Positions 20,566-30,975 of a stretch of DNA of 56,447 nucleotides are shown piece by piece. The DNA is from Caldilineaceae bacterium bin34. GTDB lineage: Bacteria > Chloroflexota > Anaerolineae > Caldilineales > Caldilineaceae. The position numbers and the translations under genes were made by a program. Location: assembly GCA_002238555.1 (NCBI GenBank), contig MPMO01000028.1:1-56447 (forward strand). Reading direction: 5' to 3'. Position 1 is the stretch's first letter; each line of letters begins with the position of its first letter. Under the pieces are notes generated by a model. It was given only the letters and a program-made list of their open reading frames with translations. It was not told the DNA's origin and did no database searches.

Positions 20566-22218
20566 TCAGCGATGCCGGACCGGGTCGAAGTATGCGTCCT
20601 GGTAGAGGATCATGGCCGTGGCATTGGTCTCCCAGAGCCGGTCCAGCAGGGCATCCGAGTCTATCAGACCAAAGCGGTTGGACTCCACGAAATCGGTCAA
20701 CATTCGGCGGAAAGCGCGGGTGCCGGACCGTTCCCGGAAATGGTCCAGGAACAGGGCGCCCTTGGCCCGCACCAGGACGCGGTAGTCGGTGCCGGTGACA
20801 TAGTCGTGGACGCGCAGGTCGACGGGTCCGTCCCGGTTCTGGCTTTGAAGGCGCTCCACTGGAATCTCCAGCTTCTGGATGCGATGCACGGCGGCCGCGT
20901 CCTCGCCGTGCAGGCGTTCCTGGTAGAGCAGGACGGCCAGGGTGGACAGGGCCTCGTCCAGCCAGGGAGCGTTGACCGGGTCGTTCTGAACGAGCTGGGA
21001 CCACCACTGGTGCGCCACGGAAAAAGCGATTTCCAGCTCCAGGTCGCTGGCAAAGGCGCGGTACAGCTGCACACCGATCAGGCTCACCTGGGGCAGTTCC
21101 ATCGAGAAGTTGGCCAAGGGCGCCATCGCCACGGTCAGGGTCGGCCAGGGATAGGGGCCGAATTCCTCCTCGAACGCGCGCAGGGCGGCCACGGCGAAGT
21201 CCCGGGCCTCCAGGCCGGAGTCGCCGTAGGCCGGCACCCACCAGCTGGTTACCAGCACCCCGCCGGCGTCGAAGGAAGTCGATTCGTAGCCGGCGTGCGT
21301 GATCAGGGAGAACTCGGGCACGGGGCCGGCCAGCAGGCTGTAGCGGATCAGCGGTACGGGTTGGCATTCCCATGCCGCCAGGCGGTCGGGACAGGCGGCC
21401 ATGTTCTCCTCCGCGCACTCGGACCACGGCGCCTGGTGGGGGCAGTTGTGGATAAACCCGGTGCGTTCCTGCTCCACGCCGGGGGTTACGGGCGGAAATC
21501 CCTCCGGCATCCACAGCCGCACGCGAAAAAAGGAGGCGGGGCTGTAGAGGATATCGGCGAAGGTGGGGGCCGTCTCCTGCCACCAGTGGCCGGGGGCCGC
21601 AGGGCTGGTCGGCACGTAGTGGGCAAGCACGGGGTAGAACCACGGCGCGGCGTGGAAGCCCAGCATCTGGCCGAACGGCACGTAGACGGACGAGACCTCC
21701 GGGAAGACGGGCAGGTCCAGGCTCCAGACCAGATCGATTTCAAAGGGCCGTCCGGGACGGATCCATTCCTCGGTCGGCAGCAGGAAGACAGCTGCCGTGT
21801 CGTCCGCCGCTAGCTTGAACGGCACGAGTGCGTTGCGCACCGTGCCCCGTTCGAGCACCAGGCGCCCGCCCACGTGCGTCAGGTTGGGGTAGAGGCGAAA
21901 GACCAACTGTGTCCAGGTGTCCCCGGAATGGTTGACGCCTGAGACCTGCATGCGACCCTCCAGGTGGTTGCGCGTCGGCTGGTACCAGACTTCCATGTCG
22001 ATGCGGGGAGCGCCCGTCAACTCCGTCAGAAGCGGTGCATATTCCGGACGCACGACCGGTGCGTATACCTCCGCGAGACCGGGAGGGGCCGTCGTGCAGG
22101 CGGCCAGGATCAGCCACGCGAACAGGAGGGCCGTCATGCGCCACCGAAGCCGGCCGGGTTCCCCGCGGCGAGGCCGCACGGCGCGGGACAGTGCCGGTCG
22201 AGGGTTGGGGCGGGACAC
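20566..22218 (-). CDS. M1-peptidase-like lipoprotein with a degenerate zinc site
   Basis: 550 residues from the GTG at 22218. The signal peptide has basic n-region RLRWR, hydrophobic LLFAWLILAAC and lipobox Cys41, so it should be a lipoprotein. The second half has the aminopeptidase-N (gluzincin) fold: NFSMELPQVS in place of GAMEN, then FSVAHQWW (399-406) where active enzymes have HExxHQWW, then E422 in WLDEALS with the right HX18E spacing. Two of the catalytic residues (first His, catalytic Glu) are therefore replaced by F399 and S400, while H403 and E422 remain. It is likely non-catalytic or altered. An ATG at 22137 is an alternative start but would remove the basic n-region. Confidence 0.75.
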   Translation of the reverse strand: MSRPNPRPALSRAVRPRRGEPGRLRWRMTALLFAWLILAACTTAPPGLAEVYAPVVRPEYAPLLTELTGAPRIDMEVWYQPTRNHLEGRMQVSGVNHSGDTWTQLVFRLYPNLTHVGGRLVLERGTVRNALVPFKLAADDTAAVFLLPTEEWIRPGRPFEIDLVWSLDLPVFPEVSSVYVPFGQMLGFHAAPWFYPVLAHYVPTSPAAPGHWWQETAPTFADILYSPASFFRVRLWMPEGFPPVTPGVEQERTGFIHNCPHQAPWSECAEENMAACPDRLAAWECQPVPLIRYSLLAGPVPEFSLITHAGYESTSFDAGGVLVTSWWVPAYGDSGLEARDFAVAALRAFEEEFGPYPWPTLTVAMAPLANFSMELPQVSLIGVQLYRAFASDLELEIAFSVAHQWWSQLVQNDPVNAPWLDEALSTLAVLLYQERLHGEDAAAVHRIQKLEIPVERLQSQNRDGPVDLRVHDYVTGTDYRVLVRAKGALFLDHFRERSGTRAFRRMLTDFVESNRFGLIDSDALLDRLWETNATAMILYQDAYFDPVRHR

Positions 22219-22298
22219 GATCGGAAGCCGGGCAACGGAGAGGTGGGGACAGCGGGCCGGTGAGATTGTACGGTGAACCGGGGAATTTCAGCGGCCTG

Positions 22299-23588
22299 GT
22301 GGACAATGGCGGCATCCTGAGGCGTTTCCAGTGCCCGTGGACGGGGCAAGCCGTGCTCGACCGAAACCAACTCTATGCCGAACTGACCGGGATTAAACCC
22401 AGGCTCAAGGCCCGCATCGACCGGGATCAGGGGGTGGAGCAAAATCTGGCGCCGGTCCGCGACTGGTTCCGGACCGTTCGGCGGCCGGAATTGGAGGCGC
22501 AACTGGAGGCGAGCGGGGTTGTGTGGCCGGGCGCGCGCCCCACATGCGACATGGACCGCGCCGACGGCTTTCGCATCGCCGGCCCTGTCGACACGGACGA
22601 CTTCCAGTCCATTGCCGGCCTGTTCGGCTGGGCGGACGGCATTCTGCGGCGGCGAGCCGTGTTGGCGGTGGACGGCAGCCATCTGGTGCCCGAGCGAGGC
22701 ATGTCCCTGACCCTGGGTGCGATTCAGATCGGCTGGCACCTGAACGATCCCCTGGCCGGCCGCGCGGAGGAGTACCAGGACATCAGCCTGCAGTTGTCCG
22801 ACAAGTACGGCAGTGCCGAGCACAACACCGAGTTCGTTTCGCAAATCAACCTGGCGCGTTCCGTCAAGGAGTGCGAGACGCTCCTCGACAAGGCCCTGGC
22901 CATGGCGCACACGCCGGTCTGCTTCTACGACAACTCCTACATTGCATCGTTTCTGGCCTATCAGACGGACGAGTTCCGGGATCGCTACCTGGGAGCCCTG
23001 GACACCCTCCTGACCCGGGCCGAGGCCGCGCAAATTCCGGTGGTGGGGTACATCGACGCCAGCGACAGCCGCGATCTGGTCCACATGTACGGTTCCGCGC
23101 ACGACCAGGCGACCCTGGACGATTCGGACCTGTACGGAATCACGGATGCCGCCCTGGTGGCCGCACTGCTGCCCGGCTGGGGCGATCGGACCCCCCTCAT
23201 GCAATGCGCGCGCCACGACGGGGTCAGTTTCGAGCGGGGACCGGACTTCCTGTACGGCAGGGTGGGGATTGTCTACCTGCGACTGCACAGGCGAACTCTG
23301 CCGGCCCGGGTCGAAATCCCCCTTTGGATTTGGGAGCGGGAGGGCCTGCTGGAAGAGGTCATGGATGTGGTGCGGGCGCAGGTGGTCCTGGGCAACATGA
23401 GCTATCCGCGCGCCCTGAGCCGCGCCGACCGCCAAGCCACCCTCAGCACGGCCGACCGCCGGGTCTTCTACAACCTGGTCAAGTCGTGGGCCAACCAGGA
23501 GTTGGGCCAGAACGTAACCCGGTCCGCCAAAGCCAACAGCAAGCGGGTTACCCGTCCGTCCGGGACGGGAGCCGCCGAATTCGGCTGA
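22299..23588 (+). CDS. nurA: NurA-domain nuclease
   Basis: About 429 residues. The NurA signature regions are VLAVDGSHLVPERG, with the metal-binding Asp, and VVGYIDASDSRDLVHM. The C-terminal part (VYLRLHRRTLPARVEIP) also fits. NurA is a 5'-3' exo/endonuclease that resects DNA ends with the HerA ATPase. No HerA is in the window. The start is uncertain: the frame opens at 22035, with GTG candidates at 22299 and 22353 and no convincing Shine-Dalgarno. It is transcribed divergently from the lipoprotein gene. Confidence 0.8.
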   Translation: MDNGGILRRFQCPWTGQAVLDRNQLYAELTGIKPRLKARIDRDQGVEQNLAPVRDWFRTVRRPELEAQLEASGVVWPGARPTCDMDRADGFRIAGPVDTDDFQSIAGLFGWADGILRRRAVLAVDGSHLVPERGMSLTLGAIQIGWHLNDPLAGRAEEYQDISLQLSDKYGSAEHNTEFVSQINLARSVKECETLLDKALAMAHTPVCFYDNSYIASFLAYQTDEFRDRYLGALDTLLTRAEAAQIPVVGYIDASDSRDLVHMYGSAHDQATLDDSDLYGITDAALVAALLPGWGDRTPLMQCARHDGVSFERGPDFLYGRVGIVYLRLHRRTLPARVEIPLWIWEREGLLEEVMDVVRAQVVLGNMSYPRALSRADRQATLSTADRRVFYNLVKSWANQELGQNVTRSAKANSKRVTRPSGTGAAEFG

Positions 23589-23677
23589 GTTGGAGTGTCT
23601 GCCGGCCTATGCCATACTGAACATCCAACCCCCAAGGACCCGGGGACGCCGCCGGTGTCCTGAACCATTCCGCTGCC

Positions 23678-25069
23678 ATGATCGATGACAGGGGGCCGGA
23701 GGCGTCCGCCGCACCTCCGGTCCTGCCCGCGCACTGGGACACGCCCCTGAAGCGCGGGATCCTGATCCTGATCCTGATCCTTGCGATCTTCCTGCTGTGG
23801 CTGGCCCGGCCGGTGCTGCCGCTGGTCATCCTGGCCGGCATTCTGTCCTACCTGCTCACCCCGGTTGCCAACTTCATCTCGCGCCCGCGCCTGCCGCGCG
23901 GGGTGATGACCTTCCTGCTCTACCTGCTACTCCTGACCGCGCTGGTGCTCGGTCTCTACGCCATGCTGCCGGTCCTGGACGCGCAGTACCAGACCGTGTT
24001 GCGCATCGGCGGCGGCTTCGTCTCCAGCCTGCTGGTGCAGGTCAGCCAAATCCCGGACACGGTGCATCTGCTCGACATGCCTCTTGAGACCGCGCCCCTC
24101 AAGCAGGTGCTGGAACCGTGGCTGGGGGAAACGACTGTGGACGGCCTGCCGACGCTGCAGGGCGTGCTGAACCGGATCAACGACGCCTACACCGCGACCT
24201 CCGGCGTGTTCCGGGGCACGCTCAACTTCGGTCTGGGCATCATCAACACGGGCGTCGAGGTCCTGCTGTCGGCGTTGTTCGTCTTCGTGGTCAGCTTCTA
24301 CCTGACCAAGGATGCGCCGCACATCCGCACCTTCCTTGAGGGCAACTTCCCGAGGAAGTACAAGTCCGAGTGGCAGGACCTGATCCGCTGCGTGGGCAAC
24401 GTATGGCGCGCCTTCTTCTTCGGCCAAATCATCCTGTCGTTCACGATCGGCCTGGCGGTGTACGTGCTGCTGCGCCTGCTGGGGGTCCAGGGTGCCCTGG
24501 TCCTGGCACTGATCGCCGGCCTGCTCGAGGTCATTCCCAATCTGGGGCCCATCATCTCCCTGGTGCCGACCCTGCTTGTGGCCCTGACGACCGGCAGCAG
24601 CACCTTTCCGGAAATGAATTTCGTCGTGTTCGGCCTGATCCTGGCCGCTTCCTACTTCGTCCTGCAGCAAATCGAGAACACGATCGTGGTGCCCCGTCTG
24701 ATTGGCCGCTTTGTCCAGATCCACCCCACCCTGATCATCATTGGGGTCACGGTTGGGTATTTGTCGAACGGCGTGGTGGGGGCCTTCCTGGCGGCTCCCC
24801 TGATGGGCAGCGCGCGGGTGCTGGGCACATACATTTTCGCCAAGCTCATGGATTACCCGGTGTCCTTCCCGGAAGCGGAATCCAATCACCCCTTCCGACG
24901 CACCGAGATCTCCATTCAGGTTTACAAGGGCGGGTTCGAGGCCGAGGAACCGGCGAAGGAGTCCCCCGCCGCGGCCGGGTCCAGGGAGTCCAAGCAGCCC
25001 GAAGAAGCGGACAGTGGCAACCTGCCGGCCACCGATCCGATGCTGGACACCCCCGCGCCGTCGGCCTGA
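23678..25069 (+). CDS. AI-2E/PerM-family transporter
   Basis: 463 residues. It has N-terminal hydrophobic segments (GILILILILAIFLLW), a middle extracytoplasmic region, and the family core FVFVVSFYLTKD...PRKY, ALIAGLLEVIPNLGPIIS and PTLIIIGVTVGYLSNGVVGAFLAAPL. The ~85-residue C-terminal tail is Pro/Ala/Glu-rich and probably disordered. The family exports or imports small molecules; AI-2 itself is only one proposed substrate. It starts 90 bp after nurA and may be co-transcribed. Confidence 0.9.
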   Translation: MIDDRGPEASAAPPVLPAHWDTPLKRGILILILILAIFLLWLARPVLPLVILAGILSYLLTPVANFISRPRLPRGVMTFLLYLLLLTALVLGLYAMLPVLDAQYQTVLRIGGGFVSSLLVQVSQIPDTVHLLDMPLETAPLKQVLEPWLGETTVDGLPTLQGVLNRINDAYTATSGVFRGTLNFGLGIINTGVEVLLSALFVFVVSFYLTKDAPHIRTFLEGNFPRKYKSEWQDLIRCVGNVWRAFFFGQIILSFTIGLAVYVLLRLLGVQGALVLALIAGLLEVIPNLGPIISLVPTLLVALTTGSSTFPEMNFVVFGLILAASYFVLQQIENTIVVPRLIGRFVQIHPTLIIIGVTVGYLSNGVVGAFLAAPLMGSARVLGTYIFAKLMDYPVSFPEAESNHPFRRTEISIQVYKGGFEAEEPAKESPAAAGSRESKQPEEADSGNLPATDPMLDTPAPSA

Positions 25070-25139
25070 GGACGCGCCGCCGATCCAAATCCGTACTTCC
25101 ATCCGTTGGCAGCACGGCCTGTCAAGGAGCGCATGCATC

Positions 25140-26027
25140 ATGACGCGCACCGGAGTTATCGGCTTGGGCAACATGGGGTTGGGCATGGCCCGCAACCTGG
25201 TGGGGGCCGGCTTTGACGCGTACGGGTACGACCTGCGGGCGGTGCGGCGGCGCCTGTTCGCCGAATCGGGCGGCACGGCCGTGGGCTCCGTGGCGGAGCT
25301 GGGAAGCCGCGTCGACATCGTGTTTCTGATGGTGCTCAACGGAACCCAGGTCCTCGACATCCTGACCGGACCGGACGGTCTGTTGGGATCCATGGAACCC
25401 GGTTCGACCGTGGTGGTGAGTGCCACGATCAGGCCCCGCGAGGTGGAGGAGGCCGCGGCCCTGTGCGAGGACGCGGGCCTGCGCCTGCTGGACAGTCCGG
25501 TCAGCGGCGGCCAGTCGGGGGCCGCTGCCGGTACGCTCTCGATGATGGTGGCCGGTCCGCCCGGCCTGCTGGAGGAGTATCGGGACGTGTTTGCGGCCGT
25601 GGGCGGCATTGTGATGAAGGTGGGGAACCGGGCCGGGCAGGGCCAGACCGTCAAGGCCGTTTTGCAGGCCGTGATCGGCACCACATTCGCAGGCATTTTC
25701 GAAGCCCTGGTGCTGGGCGACCGGGCCGGAGTGGACGGACGGGTTGTGCGGGAGGTGCTGGAAGCCAGCCACGTGGGCAGTCCCCTGCTCAGGAACGTGG
25801 TCGAGCTTGTTCAGGAGCGCCGCTTCACGGGGACGGGCAGCAACGCGGCCACCTTGCACAAGGACTTGACGATCACAATGGACCTGGCCCTGCAGAGCGG
25901 TGTCACGATGTTCACCACGGGTGCGGCCATGCAACTGATGCAGGCCACCCTGCACTCGTTCCCCGGCGAGGACAACTGGGCTGCGGTCAAGGTGCTGGAA
26001 CGCTTGGCCGGTGTGGAGGGGGAGTGA
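25140..26027 (+). CDS. NAD(P)-dependent oxidoreductase, 3-hydroxyisobutyrate/threonate dehydrogenase family
   Basis: 295 residues. A Rossmann glycine motif, VIGLGNMGLGMA, is at the start. The substrate motif DSPVSGGQSGAAAGTLSMM follows at about 120. The catalytic Lys lies in GQTVKAVLQAV, where the usual KxxNN reads KAVLQ. The TIM-barrel isomerase gene starts one base after its stop, so the two are one operon. Pairs like this serve breakdown of sugar acids (for example L-threonate), but the substrate cannot be fixed here. Confidence 0.88.
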   Translation: MTRTGVIGLGNMGLGMARNLVGAGFDAYGYDLRAVRRRLFAESGGTAVGSVAELGSRVDIVFLMVLNGTQVLDILTGPDGLLGSMEPGSTVVVSATIRPREVEEAAALCEDAGLRLLDSPVSGGQSGAAAGTLSMMVAGPPGLLEEYRDVFAAVGGIVMKVGNRAGQGQTVKAVLQAVIGTTFAGIFEALVLGDRAGVDGRVVREVLEASHVGSPLLRNVVELVQERRFTGTGSNAATLHKDLTITMDLALQSGVTMFTTGAAMQLMQATLHSFPGEDNWAAVKVLERLAGVEGE

Positions 26028-26028
26028 G

Positions 26029-26901
26029 ATGACGATTTCCCTGGGCGTCATTACCGACGGCATCAGCCGCGATTTGGACCAGGCCCTGGCCGTGGCCGCG
26101 GAGCACGGCCTCAATGCGGCGGAGCTTCAGTACGTTGGGTCCCATGAAGTCGGTGATGCGGACTTTCCCGTCGATGCCGACACCGCGGACGCCTCCCGGG
26201 CCAGGGGCCTGCCGATAACTTGCCTTTCAAGGCACCTGTTCAGCGGGATGCCGGTACTGGACACGGAGCCGGGCGACGCGGCGCACAACCGGCAGATGGC
26301 CGAACTGGCCCGCTGCCTCGACTTGGCCCGGGACTGGAATGTGCCCCTGGTCCGCATCATGTGCTTCCGCAAGGAAATGATTCTCTTTGGGGATCGGGGG
26401 GCCGAGGAGTGGGTGGTGACGCGCGGCGCCTGGACCAGGATGTTGCAACTGTTGGAACCGGCCGTGCAACTGGCCTCCGACCGGGGCCAGCAACTGGTTC
26501 TGGAGACCGGCAACAGCGGCATGATCAACTCCGCCGCCCTGGCCCGCCGCCTGCTGGACGAGATGGGCCGCCCGGAGGCGCTTCAAATCCTGTGGGACCC
26601 CTGCAACTGCCTCTATGCCGGTGAACCGGCCTGGCCGGACGGCTGCGAGGCGTTTGCCGACGGCGGCCTGGGCCACATCCACATCAAGGATGCAGTCGTG
26701 CGTCCCGCGCTGGGTTCGGTCAGTTGCCGGGCCCTGGGTACGGGGGACATGGCCCCCGCCCTGCCGGGCCTGGCGGAGTTTCTGCGCGCCAGCGGCTATG
26801 CCGGTTCCGTTTCCCTGGAGAGTGTCTACTGCCCGCTGGGCGGAACGTTTGCGGACGGGTTCCGGGAATCCGTGGGGACGCTCAGGGAACTGTTCGGCTG
26901 A
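26029..26901 (+). CDS. Sugar phosphate isomerase/epimerase-family TIM barrel
   Basis: 290 residues. Likely metal ligands are E in LVLETGNSG, D in ILWDPCNC, H in HIHIKDAV and E in SLESVYCP, the pattern of the xylose-isomerase-like/AP-endonuclease-2 superfamily. GAGGGGGAG just upstream is a strong ribosome-binding site. It probably acts on the same sugar-acid pathway as the oxidoreductase encoded immediately before it. Confidence 0.88.
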   Translation: MTISLGVITDGISRDLDQALAVAAEHGLNAAELQYVGSHEVGDADFPVDADTADASRARGLPITCLSRHLFSGMPVLDTEPGDAAHNRQMAELARCLDLARDWNVPLVRIMCFRKEMILFGDRGAEEWVVTRGAWTRMLQLLEPAVQLASDRGQQLVLETGNSGMINSAALARRLLDEMGRPEALQILWDPCNCLYAGEPAWPDGCEAFADGGLGHIHIKDAVVRPALGSVSCRALGTGDMAPALPGLAEFLRASGYAGSVSLESVYCPLGGTFADGFRESVGTLRELFG

Positions 26902-27112
26902 AGTCGCCCATCCCGTTGACTACAAGACCGACTACCGCATCCTTCCCGACCCATCCCTTGCCTCGGAGCCCGCGGCGCAGTCATGGCTGACGGGACATGA
27001 ATGACGCGGCGGGGGTCCTCCGATCGATGGCCGGACCGTTGTTGGAACCATCCCGTGACGCCGGTCCATGCAGCCCGGAGTCCCGTATCGCAGGACCAAG
27101 ACGACAAGGTGG

Positions 27113-28177
<1,065 letters not shown>

Positions 28178-28227
28178 GCGGGACAACGAATGGGGGCTGC
28201 GAACCGCGCGTTATCGCAGGCTTGGTT

Positions 28228-29574
28228 TCAGGACTCGGCTTCGGCCTGGGTCACGCGGCGCTGGAAGCGTTGAATGACAGGGGCATTCTCGATTGTTGGC
28301 GGTTCCTCGCCGGCTTCCCGCATGCGCCGCAGGAGACGCTCCTTGAGCACGTCGCACGCGGCACGGTGCGACTCCTGTCCAATCAGGTTGGTCAGTTCGT
28401 ACGGGTCGTACTCGAGGTCGTAGAGCTCGGACTCCACGTAGCGGTCGGAGCCCGACGCCTCTCCGCCTTTGAGCCCGGGTGCCTCGACGCAGTACTTCCA
28501 GCGCTTGGTCCGTATGGCCCGGGCCACCTGCGCCTCGCTGATCTGGATGAAGACCTCCTCGGGCCATCCCTCCCTCTGACCGGCCAACAGGGGCTGAATG
28601 CTGCGACCCTGCATGAGGGTGGGAACCGGCAGGCCGGCGGCGGTGAGCAGGGTCGGCGGCAGGTCGATCAGGCTGACCTGTTCGTCCACCCGCCCGCGGT
28701 TGCTGAAACCCGGTCCGGTCAGGAAGGTGGGAACACGCACCGAGGACTCATGGCAGGAACGCTTGTACTCCCCGTTGCGGGTTTTGAAGTGGCAGCCGTG
28801 GTCCGACGTGTAGAGGATGACGGTGTTGTCCAGCATGTCGAGGCTGAAGAGGGCGTCGCGCAGCCGGCCCAGGGCTTCGTCCAGGCGCTTCACCATGCCG
28901 TAGTAGCCGCCCAGGTGCTGCTGGCTGGAACCGCCCAGCGCCAGCAGGTCCGGCGGGGTCCAGCGGCCCGCATACCGTTCGCGGTAGCCGTGGGGCGGCG
29001 GATAGTCGTCCAGGTGGTTCTGGTGGTGTGGCTCGATGTAGGAAACGAACAGGAAGAACGGGTTGTCCTGATGCTCGTTGACGTAGCGGATAACGGCGTC
29101 GGTCTGGGCATCGACGCGATAGCCCGGCATCTTGACCGGCTGGTCGTCGCCGTCGTACATGACGCAGTCGTAGGCGTCCGACGTGAACTCCAGGGTGTTG
29201 GACGCCAGCCAGTAGTCGTATCCGAAGCGCCGGTCCGCGGGCACCGGTCCCCGGGATCCTGCATCCAGGTGCCACTTGCCGATGTAGCCGGTGTCGTAGC
29301 CGCCTTCCCGGAAGCAGTGGGCCAGGGTGCGCGCGTCCTCCGACAGAGGGATCCCATTGCGCCAGCATCCCGTTTCCGTGGCGTAGAGGCCGGTTTGGAG
29401 GCAGGACCGGGCCGGTCCGCAGACCGGCTGGCAGGTGGAGGTCTGCGCCAGGTGCGTGCCGCCCATGGCCATGGCATCGAAGTTGGGGGTCAAGTCCAGC
29501 GGGTTGCCATGCAGGCCCGACGTGTCCCAGCGCTGCTGGTCGGTAAAGAACACAATCACATTGGGCTGGGACAT
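28228..29574 (-). CDS. Sulfatase (formylglycine type)
   Basis: 448 residues. The N-terminal metal site is FFTDQQRWDTSG. The sulfatase signature C52-G-P-A-R56 provides the Cys converted to formylglycine. Further conserved pieces are GYIGKWHLDAG, HHQNHLDD and LYTSDHGCHFKTRNGEYKR. There is no signal peptide, so it should be cytoplasmic. It belongs to the arylsulfatase/choline-sulfatase type; the substrate is probably a sulfated sugar given the neighbours. No FGE (sulfatase maturase) gene is in the window. Confidence 0.9.
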   Translation of the reverse strand: MSQPNVIVFFTDQQRWDTSGLHGNPLDLTPNFDAMAMGGTHLAQTSTCQPVCGPARSCLQTGLYATETGCWRNGIPLSEDARTLAHCFREGGYDTGYIGKWHLDAGSRGPVPADRRFGYDYWLASNTLEFTSDAYDCVMYDGDDQPVKMPGYRVDAQTDAVIRYVNEHQDNPFFLFVSYIEPHHQNHLDDYPPPHGYRERYAGRWTPPDLLALGGSSQQHLGGYYGMVKRLDEALGRLRDALFSLDMLDNTVILYTSDHGCHFKTRNGEYKRSCHESSVRVPTFLTGPGFSNRGRVDEQVSLIDLPPTLLTAAGLPVPTLMQGRSIQPLLAGQREGWPEEVFIQISEAQVARAIRTKRWKYCVEAPGLKGGEASGSDRYVESELYDLEYDPYELTNLIGQESHRAACDVLKERLLRRMREAGEEPPTIENAPVIQRFQRRVTQAEAES

Positions 29575-29644
29575 GCGGAGTACCTATTGCTGTTGGGTGG
29601 GCCAAGAACCGGGCCGGCCGACGCGACCGGCGGAGAGTACCGGC

Positions 29645-30508
29645 TCAGGCCGCCTTGTAGAACTCGGCATCGCAAACGGGGAAGCCCTGGCCGATCAGGG
29701 GTGCGCCGTGGCCGACCTCGAAACCCGGGATCAACGGGTGCTGGCCGGACTGGTTGAGGTTCACCCGGACGCCGTCCGCCATGAAGATCATGATGTGGGC
29801 CCGGCGCTGGCGCTCGGTCACGTTGGGCGGGGTGGCGTGGAAGTTGAGGCAGTGGTGGAACATGCAGCCGCCGGCCGGCAAATCGACCGAAAGGCCAATG
29901 GACGCCGGCTCGTCGCGCATCTTGACCCGGTCGGAGGGTTCGATGGTTTCGCCCCGGGCTTCGGCCGCCGCGATTGCCTCCATTTCGGCTGCGTAGGACT
30001 CCAGGCCGAACCGCGGGTCGCGATGGCTGGAAGGCACCACGTGCATGCTGCCGTTGGAGGGATCCACATCGTCCAGGGCCAGCCAGCAGGTCAGGATGTT
30101 GGGATCCATGAGCGGCCACAGGTAGAAGTCCTGATGGAAGTGGAAGTGGCCGTTGTCGTGCGGCGGCTTGGAGATGATCTGGTCGTGCCACAGGCGCAGG
30201 CGGTCGGTGCCCAGCAGGGCCTTGGCGGCTCCTGTGATCACGGGATGGTGCAGCAGGTTCAGGTAGGCGTCGTCCCGCTTCCACATGTTGATGTACTGGG
30301 TGATGGGCCGGTCGAATTCCTCGGTCTCGCCCGGCCGTCGGTGGCCGTACTTGAATTCGTGCTCGTCGTCGCGCCCGCCCCGATTCTCCTCGTCGATGAC
30401 CTGGTCGAGCCGCCCGCGGTACAGATCGACCTCGTCCTGTTCAAGAACCGGTCCGAACCGCAGATAGCCCTTGTCCCTGAAGAAATCGATTTGTTCCTGG
30501 GTAACCAT
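29645..30508 (-). CDS. PhyH-family Fe(II)/2-oxoglutarate dioxygenase
   Basis: 287 residues. The metal-binding HxD is in HFHFHQDFYLW and the distal His in FHHCLNFHATPPNVTERQRRAH, with the 2-oxoglutarate Arg nearby. These phytanoyl-CoA dioxygenase-like enzymes hydroxylate or cleave small organic substrates; the substrate is unknown. It sits between the sulfatase and the DUF1801 gene, all on the minus strand. Confidence 0.88.
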   Translation of the reverse strand: MVTQEQIDFFRDKGYLRFGPVLEQDEVDLYRGRLDQVIDEENRGGRDDEHEFKYGHRRPGETEEFDRPITQYINMWKRDDAYLNLLHHPVITGAAKALLGTDRLRLWHDQIISKPPHDNGHFHFHQDFYLWPLMDPNILTCWLALDDVDPSNGSMHVVPSSHRDPRFGLESYAAEMEAIAAAEARGETIEPSDRVKMRDEPASIGLSVDLPAGGCMFHHCLNFHATPPNVTERQRRAHIMIFMADGVRVNLNQSGQHPLIPGFEVGHGAPLIGQGFPVCDAEFYKAA

Positions 30509-30562
30509 GGTGTTGTCCTTGCCTTGTGGCCTGTGTCGGGAAAGTAGTCGGAAGGGGGCCGT

Positions 30563-30931
30563 TCAGGCCGCGGACGCGGCCTGTGCCTGTCGGTTGCGTG
30601 TTTCCGTCAGGATGGCCGCAACCGTGTCCAGGGGCACCCTGTCGAGGCTGGTGAAGCGGACGCAGCTTTTGCCGCAGTTGAGTTTGCCGAAGGCCGCGCG
30701 GTGGCTGGCCAGCAGGTCGACATCGAGATAGAGGCTCATGTGGCGCTTCTGGGAGGCGAAGGCGCACAGGACCTGTCCGCCGGTCCGGTAGGTCGGCATG
30801 CCGTACTCCAGGTTCTCAACCACATCCTCGTCGATGGAGAGGACCAGGTCCCGCAGCCTCCGCAAGGCGTCCTGCCGCCTGGCCGGGCACTTGTCGATGT
30901 AGTCGGCGACGTCACTGGCTTCGATGTGCAT
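30563..30931 (-). CDS. DUF1801 (YdhG-like) protein
   Basis: 122 residues, starting MHIEASDVADYIDKCP. It carries the family pieces LEYGMPTYR, FASQKRHMSLYL and GKLNCGKSCVRF. Function is unknown. It is 54 bp upstream of the PhyH gene at 29645-30508 and 44 bp downstream of another PhyH gene, so the group is probably one operon. The frame is open upstream to 31081 but lacks family similarity. Confidence 0.8.
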   Translation of the reverse strand: MHIEASDVADYIDKCPARRQDALRRLRDLVLSIDEDVVENLEYGMPTYRTGGQVLCAFASQKRHMSLYLDVDLLASHRAAFGKLNCGKSCVRFTSLDRVPLDTVAAILTETRNRQAQAASAA

Positions 30932-30975
30932 GTGTTTGGTTGTCTGTGGATCGGGATGCGGCCGGCGCGTCCGAC

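Noticed and set aside
20519..21643. Long N-terminal extension of prs (about 375 extra residues in frame)
   Set aside because: It is the antisense-frame shadow of the lipoprotein gene on the same strand, Arg/Pro-rich, with no PRPP synthetase similarity before 20518.
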